38,560 nt of DNA, from the NCBI GenBank assembly GCA_964354345.1, contig CAYGZL010000069.1, positions 1-38,560 on the forward strand, written 5' to 3'. Under the pieces are notes generated by a model. That model did not search any database and had not been told where the DNA came from. It saw only the letters and a program-made list of their open reading frames with translations. A program made the translations under genes and the position numbers. Positions 25,217-37,200 of this stretch are shown piece after piece (position 1 is the first letter of the stretch; the number at the start of each line of letters is the position of its first letter). This DNA comes from CAYGZL01 sp964354345 (GTDB taxonomy: Bacteria; Chloroflexota; Anaerolineae; Anaerolineales; UBA4823).

Positions 25217-28200
25217 TGCTGATAACGAAGAAGTATTCGTTTTTCCTGCTTCATTTGCCCAACAACGCCTGTGGTTCCTGGATCAATTTGACCCAGGTAG
25301 CCCATTTTATAATATTCCGACTGCGATCCGGATAATTGGAAAACTGGATGTGGCTGCCATGACGCGGGTATTGAACGAAATTGTACAGCGCCACGAAGCT
25401 CTCCGCACCACCTTTTCCATGATTGATGGTCTACCAGTCCAGGTAATTCATCCTGAATGGACCTTACCGCTACCTGTGATTGATCTGCGCCACCTGCCAG
25501 AAAACCAGCGCAACCAGGAAGCCCGCCGCCTGGCAAACCAGGAAGCACGTCGCCCATTCGACCTTAATCGTGGCCCACTCTTGCGCGCATCTTTATTACT
25601 TCTCGCAGCCCAAGAGTATGTTGCCCTCTTCACGATGCACCATATCGTCTCAGATGGTTGGTCGATGGGTGTCCTGGTTCGTGAAATAACGATCCTTTAT
25701 GATGCCTTCTCCAACGGTCGTCCCTCGCCACTCCCTGATCTACCAATCCAATATGCTGATTTCTCAGTCTGGCAACGCGATTGGTTGCAGGGTGAAGTTC
25801 TCGAAGAGCAATTGTCGTACTGGGAGAAGCAACTGGGTCCGAATATGGGAACTACTGTTCCGCCGGATACTACTGTTCCGCCGGATGACGTTCACGGAAC
25901 TACATCCGCAACTACCGTTTCGGCAGGGTGGGTTGTAAACCCACCATCCCGTTCCCCTGTCTTAGAATTACCTGCCGACCATCCACGCCCGGCGGTTTTG
26001 ACCAGTCGCGGCGCGACGCATTCACGTATCTTGCCCCCACACCTGACCGGACGCTTGAAAGCGCTTGGTAAGCACGAAGGGGCAACCCTGTACATGGTTT
26101 TACTGGCAGGTTTCCAAATTTTACTCAGTCGTTATACAGGTCAGGTAGATATCGCCGTCGGTTCCCCAATTGCCAATCGTAACCGGGCAGAAATAGAACC
26201 TCTGATTGGGATATTCATCAATACATTGGTTTTCCGAACTGATCTTTCAGGCAATCCCAGTTTCCGAGCATTATTACATCGCGTACGAGAAGTTACTCTC
26301 GGCGCTTATGCTCACCAGGATATCCCCTTCGAGCTGTTAGTAGAACGTCTGAAAGTCGAACGGGACATGAGTCATAGCCCGCTGTTCCAGGTCATGTTTA
26401 TCGTTCAAAACGCGCCCGTTAAGGCGCAACGGTTGGCGGGTTTAACTTTTGAGACGATTGAGCTGCACAGCGGTACATCTACATTCGATATCACCGTCTC
26501 GATCAGCGAGATGGAAAATGGCTTGGATACTGCCATCGAGTACAACACGGATTTGTTCGAAAAAGCTACGATTGAACGAATGTTGCAGCATTTCCAGGTT
26601 TTACTGGAAGGGGCAGTTGAGCGTCCTGATCGACCGATTGTTGAGTTACCCTTATTAACCACATCCGAACAGAGGCAGATTCTTGAGACATGGAATGATA
26701 CAGATTGTGATTATTTTGATAATCCGGGGCTATCAAGCACCTGGCAAGAGCAACTCGCACTGAGCGGAGTGCCTGACCGGCGGGAATGGAGTGTTGCCCG
26801 TTTATTTGAAATGCAGGCCGCCATAACACCTGACGCAATGGCAGTGGTTGTGCCACCCTCAGAATGGAATCCAGGTGGAAGGCTGACCTACCGTCAACTT
26901 AATGAACAGGCAGGTAGGTTGGCAATGTACCTGGTGAAGTTAGGGGTCGGACCCGAGACAGTCGTTGGTTTATGTGTTGACCGGTCTTTAGAGATGATCA
27001 TAGGCTTGATGGCTATCTTGAAGGCTGGAGCAGCTTATTTGCCCCTGGATCCCCAATACCCTGTCGAACGCCTGGCATTCATGTTGCAAGATGCCAGTGT
27101 CCATTATGTGCTTACTCTTGCGCGCGTTCGGGAATCGTTGCCTCCGTTCACAGGACAAGTGATCGAATTGGATCGGTACAGGCAAAACGGTGATTTGTTA
27201 GAAAAAACCACCGGAACTCCTGTTCCGCCCGCTGAGGGGTTAAACGTTCAACATAATTTGGTCTATCTGACATACACATCTGGTTCCACCGGGCAATCTA
27301 AAGGTGTGATGGTCGAACAGCATAGTCTGGTTAACCAGTACCTGGCATGGGAGCGCGACTATCGTCTGCGTGACCTGCACGCTCATTTGCAGATGGCGAA
27401 TTTCACCTTCGATGTTTTTTCAGGCGACCTGGTACGGGCGTTACTTTCAGGTGGTAAGCTGGTAATCTGCCCGCGTGAATGGCTGTTAGCACCGGATAGG
27501 CTGTATACCTTGATGCGTCAGGAGGCGATCGACTGCGCTGAGTTTGTACCGGCGGTTTTACGTAATTTAATTCAATATCTGGAAGAGATTCCAGCGGATA
27601 CTACTGTTCCGCCCGGAACTACTGTTCCGCCCGGAACTACTGTTCCGCCCGGAACTACTGTTCCGCCTGTCAACCGCGCCCCTGGATTAGACTTTATGCG
27701 TCTGTTGATTTGCGGCTCAGACAGTTGGTCCGTCGGGGAGTATCGGAAATTTCTACACCATTGTGGTCCACAAACACGTCTGGTGAACTCATTTGGCCTG
27801 ACCGAAGCCACAATAGACAGCACTTTCTTTGAAGGTCCAATAAACGGAACTACTGTTTCGCAGGGTTTGGCGGATGATCAATTGGTGCCGATTGGACGGC
27901 CATTTAAAAATACACGCCTTTATATTGTGGATCAATATTTACAACCCCTGCCCGTTGGCGTACCAGGCGAATTATTGGTAGGTGGACCAGGTGTGGCGCG
28001 TGGATATCAGAACCTTCCTGAACTGACTGCAGAGAAATTTATCCCCAATCCATTTCTACACGATCGGAACTACTGTTCCGCCAGTTCGGACTATGGGAAC
28101 TACTGTTCCGCGAATGGGAACTACTGTTCCGCGATCAGCCGGCTTTATCGGACAGGCGACCAGGCGCGTTATCTACCGGATGGTAACGTCGAGTTCCTGG

Positions 28201-31200
28201 GTCGCATAGATGACCAACTTAAAATCCGTGGTTTCCGCATCGAACCAGGTGAGATCGAAGCGGTATTGAGTACACACTCTGCTGTGCGTGAGGCTGCCGT
28301 GATTGCTTTGGAGGTAAAACCGGGGGATAAACGCCTGGTGGCGTATATTGTTCCACCCTCCGCTCATCTTCTCAGCGTCTCAGCGGTTCCACCCTCCGCT
28401 CATCCTCTCAGCGTCTCAGCGGTTCCACCCTCCGCTCATCCTCTCAGTGTCTCAGCGGTTCCGCCCTCCGCAGGTGAATTGCGCCGGCATGTTCAGGAGC
28501 TTTTACCCGATTATATGGTGCCGTCTGCATTTGTCTTCCTGGAACGGTTACCCTTGAATCCCAGCGGTAAGATCGATCGCCGCGCTTTAGCTGCCTTACC
28601 CGGTCCCGATTGGTCACAGCGTGATGTGAGTGGTGAATATGTCGCCCCGCGCAACCAGTTGGAAGAACGATTGGCTGAGATCTGGAAGAAAGTGTTGGGC
28701 ATCCAACAGGTGGGTGTGAACGATAATTTCTTTGAATTAGGCGGTCATTCCCTGATGGCTACCCAATTAATTTCGCAAGTCAGGCAAGTGTTCCAGGTAG
28801 AGTTGCCGCTCCGTAATATCTTCGAATCACCCACCATCGCCAAATTAGCTGAACAGATTGCTGGTGTTCAGCACCTCCGACCTGGTATACAAGATATGGG
28901 AACTACTGTTCCACCGCCAGCTTTACTACCAGTTTCACGCGACCTGATTACCGGTTTGCCCCTGACTCCTCCCCCCTTATCCTTTGCCCAACAACGTCTT
29001 TGGTTCCTCGACCAATTGGAACCGAACAGTCCATTCTATAATTTACCCGAAGCGGTGCGTTTAACGGGGCTTCTGAATCCATCTGTATTGGAAATGGCCT
29101 TGAACGAGGTGATCAACCGCCATGAAAGTCTCCGCACAACGTTCCAGATGGTGGAGAGCAACGATCCACGCCTGGGAGCGACACCGGTTCAAACGATAGC
29201 TCCTCCATATGGGAGCTACTGTTCCGGAACTACCGTTCCGCCCTCCGCTCATCTTCTCAGCGACTCAGCGGTTCCTCCCTCCGCTCATCTTCTCAGCGAC
29301 TCAGCGGTTCCGCCCTCCGCTCATCTTCTCAGCGTCTCAGCGGTTCCACTCACGATCCAGCTTACAGATTTGAGGAGCTTGCCGGTTGATCAGCGTGAGG
29401 CAGAAGCATTCCGTTTAGCGCAAGAGGAAGCTCAACAACCCTTTAATTTGTCTACCGGTCCATTGCTTCGGGCGTCCCTGGTTCAATTGGCAGATGAAGA
29501 GCACCTCTTCCTGTTGACGATGCATCATATTGTGGGTGATAACTGGTCCACGAATGTTCTGATCCAAGAAGTAGCTCTCCTTTATGATGTTTTTACCAGG
29601 GGTGAGTTCTCCCCCTTGCCTCCGTTAGCAATACAGTATGCCGATTATGCAGCCTGGCAACGCGGTTGGCTGAAGGGTGAGACATTAACGAAAGAGCTGG
29701 ATTATTGGAAAGAAAAATTGGCTGGGTTACCACCGATCCTTGAATTACCGACTGATCGCCCCCGACCTGCTTTGCAAACTTTCGTTGGACAGTACAAGAC
29801 TTTCTACCTCTCTCCGCATATCACCCGAGAAATCCAAGACATCTGCCAGAAGACGGGTGCGACCAGCTTCATGTTTCTCCTGGCAGCCTTCCAGACTTTG
29901 TTATACCGTTATTCTGGTCAGAAGGATATCAGTGTCGGTACACCGATAGCCAACCGCAACCGGCGAGAAATAGAGAATCTGATTGGATTTTTTGTAAACA
30001 CCCTGGTCTTACGCGCGCGCTTCGATACCGGTCAAAGTGGTAGTACCGCATTGAATTTCATTGAATTGCTCAAACAAGTGCGCGATACTTGCATAGAAGC
30101 TTATGCCCACCAGGATGTGCCATTCGAGATGGTAGTGGACGCATTACAACCAGAGCGCAACTTGAGTCACAGTCCCTTGTTCCAGGTCATGTTTGCTTTA
30201 CAAAGCGGGGGGACACGCCTGAGCCTGGGAGGAGGAATGCAGGGGGGAGGGCGTTCTTTGGTCGGAACTACCCGTTCCGCCGGAACTACCCGTTCCGCCG
30301 GAACTACCGTTTCGCCCGCCGCTCATCTTCTCAGCGTCTCAGCGGTTCCACCCTCCGCTCATCTTCTCAGCGACTCAGCGGTTCCACCCTCCGCTCATCT
30401 TCTCAGCGTCTCAGCGGTTCCACCCTCCGCTCATCTTCTCAGCGTCTCAGCGGTTCCCTTTGAAGCCCATAGCGGCACAGCTAAGTTCGATCTGACATTA
30501 TTCATGGTGGATGACGGCGAACAGTATAGTGGGGCGCTGGAATACAATACCGACTTGTTCGATACATCTACGATTGAACGTTTAATAAGTAATTTCCAGG
30601 TTCTGCTGCAAGGTATTGTAGCCAACCCGGATCAATTGGTGGCGAAATTGCCGTTATTAACGCCAGCAGAACGGAAGCAGCTTGTAGTGGATTGGAATCA
30701 GACGGCGGAACCATTCCCGGCCGACCGTTGCACTCACCAGCTTTTTGAAGAACAGGTGGAGCGAACACCCCAGGCAATCGCTTTAACTTATGGGAGCGAA
30801 CCAGAACAGCATCTGACCTATGCAGCGTTGAACCACCGTGCGAACCAGCTTGCTCATTACCTGATGAAGATAGGTGTTGGTCCTGAAATATTAGTTGGTC
30901 TGGCGATGGAGCGTTCGATTGAGTTAGTCGTGGGTATCCTGGGCGTTTTAAAGGCTGGCGGAGCGTATGTACCTCTGGATCCTTCATACCCTCCTCAACG
31001 CCTGGCTTTCATGCTTGATGATTCCCAGGTGACGGTCCTGCTGACTCAAGTTCACCTGGTAGACAGGTTGTCCGGCGAAGAAGAGGGTCGGGCTAGAGAA
31101 ATCCGACGAATTTGTCTGGACTCGGATTGGCTGGAGATTGCACAAGAATCGGATGCGAATCCTTCGAGTGGTGTTAAATCAGATAACCTGGCATATATCA

Positions 31201-34200
31201 TCTATACTTCTGGATCAACTGGCAGGCCTAAAGGAGCGATGATTTTGCACAGCGGCCTGGTTAATTACTTAACTTGGTGTCAGCAGGCCTATCCATTGCA
31301 AGATGGTCAAGGATCGCCAGTTCATTCCTCGGTCTCTTTCGATTTGACCGTGACCAGCTTATTTTCCCCCTTGATATCTGGAAAGCGAGCCTATTTACTC
31401 CCCGAGGGGCATGCCGCGGGCGAGACGACTCCTGTGGAAGCCTTGGGATTGGCGTTAACGAAAGCAATCCCGCCCGGTGGGGCGCCTTTCAGTCTGGTCA
31501 AGATCACGCCCGCCCATCTGCAACTATTGGGTAGACAACTTTCGCCACAGGAAGCCCCGGGGCGGACTCAGGCGTTCATTATCGGTGGGGAGAATCTGAT
31601 TGAGGATACAATCGCTTTCTGGCAAGCTTACGCGCCAGATACAGCTTTGGTCAATGAATATGGACCGACGGAGACTGTCGTTGGTTGTTGTGTTTATTGG
31701 GTGCCGCATATGGGAACTACTGTTCCGCAGGAAACAACCAGCAGTCAGCGAGTGAAGATTGACCGTGAACGTAAACCGGAACTACTGTTTCCGCCGGAAC
31801 TACTGTTTCGCAATGCAGTCATACCGATTGGACGACCAATAATAAATACCCAACTCTACGTGCTGGATGAACATCTCCAACCAGTGCCAATCGGTGTGCA
31901 CGGTGAATTATATATTGGCGGAGCAGGTGTGGCGCGGGGTTACCTGAATCGACCTGAATTAACTGCTGAAAGGTTTCTTCCCAATCCGTTTATCGGTGAA
32001 GATCCCCAGCTTCTTCCAGGCGCGCGGATCTATCGCACTGGCGATGTGGCGCGTTATCTACCGGATGGCAATCTAGAATGCCTGGGACGGGTGGATTTCC
32101 AGGTTAAAATCCGGGGCTTCCGGGTGGAGTTGGGTGAGATAGAAGCTACATTGATCCAACATCCCGCGATTAAAGAAGCTGTAGTTTGGATACGTGATAT
32201 GGGAACTACTGTTCCACAGGTTGGCAGCGGGAAACGATTGGTCGCTTATCTCACCGTAAAGGATAGTTATTATGAAGACCAAGAGGTGGATAAGGTTTCG
32301 ATCATTAAACTGCGTCATTATCTCCAGGAACGATTGCCCGATTACATGGTGCCGGCTGCCTTCGTTATTTTGGCCGAAATCCCGCTGACGGCGAATGGCA
32401 AAGTTGACCGGGCCGCCTTACCCGCACCAGAACTTGACCGGATGGATCGGAGTGTAGCTTATGTCGCCCCGCGATCTCCCCAAGAAGAAATTATCGCCAA
32501 TATCTGGACAGAAATTTTAGGGTTTGAATCCAGCAACATCGGCGTCGGGAAGCAAGAATCCGGGCAAAGGATCGCGATCGGGATTTTCGATAATTTCTTT
32601 GATTTAGGCGGCCATTCACTTTTGGCTACCCAGGTGATGGCGCGCATACGCCAGGCGTTTCAGGTGGACTTGCCTCTCCGTATATTATTCGAGTCTCCGA
32701 CTATCGCCGGTCTTGCAGTACAGGTAAATACCTTGCGCCTGAAAACTGTTAGTGGAGAACAGACCATGGGATTGGTCGAACCACCGATCCAACCTGTAGC
32801 GCGCGACTCGACAACAGGTCTACCTACCGATCCATTGCCAGTCTCATTTGCCCAACAGCGTTTATGGTTCCTGGATCAACTTGAGCCAGGTAGCTCTTTG
32901 TATAATATTCCAGTGGCAGTCCAATTGACCGGTCCTTTGAATATCGTAATCCTGGAGCTCAGCCTGAATGAAGTTGTTCGCAGGCATGAAGCCTTACGAA
33001 CGACTTTTGGGGTTAATCGCCAGGGGAAACCAACCCAAGTGGTTCATCAAGAAATGCCTCTCAGGATCAGAATGGTGGATTTGTCAATAAATCCCGAAAT
33101 GGAATTAGAGACGCGCAGTGAGAGGCTACGGAGTACTTTGGTTGAAGATGCTATCCAACCATTTGACCTGAATCGGGGTCCATTACTACGTGTCTCCGTG
33201 TATCGCCTGGCTGATCAGGAGCATATCGTATTGGTGAACACACACCACATTGTTTCGGATGATTGGTCGTTAGGTATCTTCATCCAAGAGATGGCTTATT
33301 TTTATACGAACATCGATCAGGAAGCAATCAACGAGAGAGAAGAAAGTGTCAGTGGTCCACGAGCAGAAATTAGTCTCGAGGCCATCCGATCAAGGCTGCC
33401 ACCTTTACTAATCCAATATCCTGATTTTGCTGCCTGGCAGCGAGGCTGGTTACAGGGTAATGTTTTGGATAACCAGGTCAATTACTGGAAGCGGCAGCTC
33501 GCTGGATTACCCCCACTGCTTGATCTTCATACAGATCACCCTCGCCCGGTCGTCCAAACTTACCGGGGTGCACAGGAGACTTTCGCATTACCGGCGGAAC
33601 TGTCCAGCGCGTTGGACAATTTAAGCCGCAAAGAAGGTGCTACGATTTTCATGACCTTATTAGCGGCATTCCAGACATTGTTATATCGTTACACCGGGCA
33701 AGAGGATATCAGTGTCGGTACGCCGATCGCAAACCGGACACGGACTGAAGTTGAAAGCCTGATTGGTTTCTTTGTCAATACACTGGTAATGCGTGGAGAT
33801 CTATCCGGTGATCCAGGTTTCCGAGAATTGGTAAAACGAGTACGAGAAATATCTCTGCAAGCCTACGCTCACCAGGATATCCCGTTCGAGACTCTGGTGG
33901 ATAAATTAAATCCTGAACGGGATTTAAGTCATAGCCCGCTCTTCCAGGTCATGTTTGTCTTCCAAAATTCACCCCGCCAGGCGCAACAATTCGCTGCTGA
34001 TTTACAGATGAAACCTGTTGAGCTGCATGATCGGGTGGCACGCTTTGATTTGACCCTTACCATGGCGAGAACCGGAGACCAGCTCTCCGGCGCATTGGAA
34101 TACAATGCCGATTTATTTGAGGCAGCTACTATCCAGCAGATGATACAGCACTTCGAAATGTTATTGGAGTCGGTGGTAGTTGCGCCGGATTGTCCGATAT

Positions 34201-37200
34201 CTCAGCTTGAATTGCTTACAGAAACAGAAACCCAAACGCTATTAGTGGATTGGAATGATACTCAAGCTGCATACCCCGCCGACCGGCCAGTCCACCGCCT
34301 CTTCGAAGATGTTGTAATGGACACGCCAGACCAACCAGCGATTGTATTTATCGCACTACACGATGGTGTAGATGTAAGGCAGAAGCGGAACAGTAGTACT
34401 GTATCCTACGCCGAGATAAACCGTCGTGCAAACCAACTGGCGCATTTCCTGCAATCACTGGGTGTTGGTCCTGAAGAAATTGGAAATAGAACTGAAACAC
34501 AGCATAGGTCTGTGGCAGAGGGGGTACAGCAGGCAGATTTAGAATCCATAAAAGTAAAGAGCACCATCGTGGCGATCTGTGTGGAACGTTCAATTGAGAT
34601 GGTTGTTGGATTGATCGGTATCCTCAAAGCGGGTGGCGCATATTTACCGGTTGATCCAGCATATCCCACGGAACGGATCACTTTTATGTTGGAAGAAGCA
34701 GCCAGCGTGGCGGGTGATGAAAAAGACCTGGTCATATTAACCCAGGAACGCCTGGTTGACCGATTACCAACCAGTTCTGGTATCGGGAAGGTGATCTGCC
34801 TGGATCGGGATTGGGCGAAAATATCCCAATGCGCAGAAGATAATTTAGAAACACCGGTAAGTCCTGAAAACCTGGCGTATGTCATTTATACCTCGGGTTC
34901 GACCGGTCGTCCCAAAGGTGTGTTGCTCGAACATCGGGGGTTATGTAATTTAGTGGATGCGCAAACCAAAGGTTTCGGGGTTGATGCGCATAGCCGAGTG
35001 CTCCAGTTTGCCTCATTTAGTTTCGACGCCTCGGTGTCGGAGACTTTTATGGCTCTCTTGAAGGGCGGTACACTCTTCCTGATGAGTCAGGCAATTCTAA
35101 GCTCACTGACAGACTTGATCTGGTTAATGAACGAGTATCAGATCAGTGTGGTAACTCTACCACCGTCCGTGTTGAAGTTGATCAGCCCAGAAGATCTGCC
35201 ATCTGTTCGCACTCTAATATCAGCCGGGGAAAGTTGCCCGAAGGAAATCGCTGCTCGTTATATGGGAACTACTGTTCCGCGGTCATCCGGAACTCCTGCT
35301 TCGCCTGGCAGACGTTTCTTCAATGCTTACGGTCCCACGGAAACGACGATCGGTCCAACTTATTATGAAATCGATCCCTTGATCTGGCAAGCTCCTGAAA
35401 GTGTGCCGGCAACGACCACGCCCATCGGTCGTCCGATCCAGAATATCCAGATTTATTTAATTCATAGAGCGGCAAAAGGCGAGCACTTGCAGCTTGTGCC
35501 ATTGGGAGTGCCCGGTGAGATATATATCGGTGGTGTGGGTTTAGCGCGTGGTTATTTAAATCGTCCTGATTTAACCAACGAGCGCTTTGTCCTCAATCCC
35601 TTCCAACATCTGACTCCGCATGGTTCTCCTTGCTTATACCAATCCGGAGACTTAGGTCGTTACCTGCCGGATGGCAATCTCGAATACCTGGGTCGAGTAG
35701 ATCAACAAGTTAAAATACGTGGTTTCCGGATCGAGTTGGGTGAGATTGAAGAAGTCTTGAGCCAGGTTGCAGGTGTGCGAGAGGTTGTGGTTATCGCAAG
35801 GGAGGAAACTACCGGTGACAAGCGATTGATCGCCTATGTTATTCTTCGGGGAGAAGAAATTCCTCTACCAACCCCGGTGGATTTACGGCACTCCTTACAG
35901 TCTCGCTTGCCAGAGTATATGATCCCGTCGGTTTTTGTCGTCATGGATGAATATCCACGTTTACCGAACGGGAAAATCAACCGGCAGGGATTGCCAGCTC
36001 CAGAGATATCCAGAGAGGATCTGGCCAGTGCTTATCTGGCGCCGCGCACGCCAGAGGAAGAAATTCTGGTAGGGATTTGGCAAGATATTTTAGGTGTTCA
36101 GTCACCAATCGGCGTCAAAGATAACTTCTTCGAATTGGGTGGCCACTCCCTGCTGGTTACTCAGGTCCTGGCGCGGGTGCGCGAGGTCTTTCAGGTTGAA
36201 TTACCGGTACGCAGCATGTTCGAAACCCCTATTATTGCCGGGCTATCTTTGCAAATTGAAAAGGCTCAAAGAGAAACGCAAGAAGGCGCGACTCTGCCAT
36301 ATGGGAACTACTGTTCCGCAATCATCCCGCTCTCCAGGCATCCCGTGACAGGTATTCCCTTAGAACCTGCTCCGCTTTCCTTCGCGCAGCAACGCCTGTG
36401 GTTTCTTGACCAGTTGGAGCCTGGGATTCCATTCTACAATTTACCTGCGGTTTTTCATCTAGATGGCCATGTAGATATCGAATCACTTGAAAAAAGCCTC
36501 AACCAGATCGTACAACGGCATGAATCGTTGCGAACTACCTTCCTGGCTACTCCGGATGGCCAGCCGATGCAGATCATCGTCGCGGATATTTATGTTCCTG
36601 TGGTTACACAAGATATTTCGGGATTATCTGCTGAAGAACGTAAGGAGCGGGCTGCCATCCTGGTCACAGACGAAGCTAAACGGCCATTCGATCTACAACG
36701 AGGCCCATTAATAAGGATGACCCTGATTAAGCTTACTGAAGACGAGGCGATTGTATTATTAAATATGCACCACATCGTCTCAGATGGTTGGTCTTTAGGC
36801 ATTTTGATGCGGGAGCTTACCGTTTTGTATGAAGCCAATTCCCAGGAAACAGTCAATGCTGAGCGCAATCGAAGCATCAATGTTGAGCTTCCATCTCTGC
36901 CAATCCAGTATGCCGATTTCGCTGCCTGGCAACGCCTGTGGTTGCAAGGGGAGGTTCTGGAGCAGGAGCTGGCATACTGGAAAGCAAAACTGACTGGCCT
37001 GCCGCCATTGTTAGAGTTGCAAACCGACCGGCGTCGTCCAGCAGTTCAGACTTATGCTGGAGAAACAATCTCATTCGCGTTGTCTCAGCCATTGAGCACT
37101 GCACTTCATAAGCTGAGCCGCCAGGAAGGCGTGACGCTGTTTATGACTTTGATGGCAGCTTTTCAGACGCTGCTCTTTCGTTACACAGGTCAGGAAGATC

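Larger units (their letters stand above)
25239..28865 (+). other. NRPS module C-A-T, predicted L-Orn (pocket DVGEIGSID)
   Basis: HHIVSDG is at 25638-25658 and the carrier serine at 28749-28751. FTFDVFSGD, AEFVPAVL, LLICGSD and NSFGLTEATID give D-V-G-E-I-G-S-I-D, identical to the ornithine pocket known from gramicidin S and tyrocidine synthetases. Four tandem repeat units sit between the A4 and A5 motifs of this domain. Confidence 0.87.
28970..32745 (+). other. NRPS module C-A-T, predicted L-Asn (pocket DLTKIGEVG)
   Basis: SFDLTVTS, LVKITPAH, FIIGGEN and NEYGPTETVVG give D-L-T-K-I-G-E-V-G, one conservative change from the classic Asn code DLTKLGEVG. The C domain has HHIVGDN at 29523-29543, with Asn replacing the usual Gly. 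Its two loops carry the largest repeat load in the window. The carrier serine is at 32616-32618, in a T domain with about 18 extra residues before DNFFDLGG. Confidence 0.85.
32830..36265 (+). other. NRPS module C-A-T, aromatic residue, possibly Tyr (pocket DASTIAAIG)
   Basis: FDASVSE, TLPPS, LISAGES and NAYGPTETTIG give D-A-S-T-I-A-A-I-G, close to the Tyr-type code DASTVAAVC and to the Phe codes. The C domain has HHIVSDD at 33243-33263. Two repeat units lie immediately before the A5 motif. The carrier serine is at 36147-36149. Confidence 0.65.

Noticed and set aside
28350..30452. 36-bp tandem arrays as a CRISPR
   Set aside because: The units are contiguous with no unique spacers and are translated in frame within an NRPS domain.
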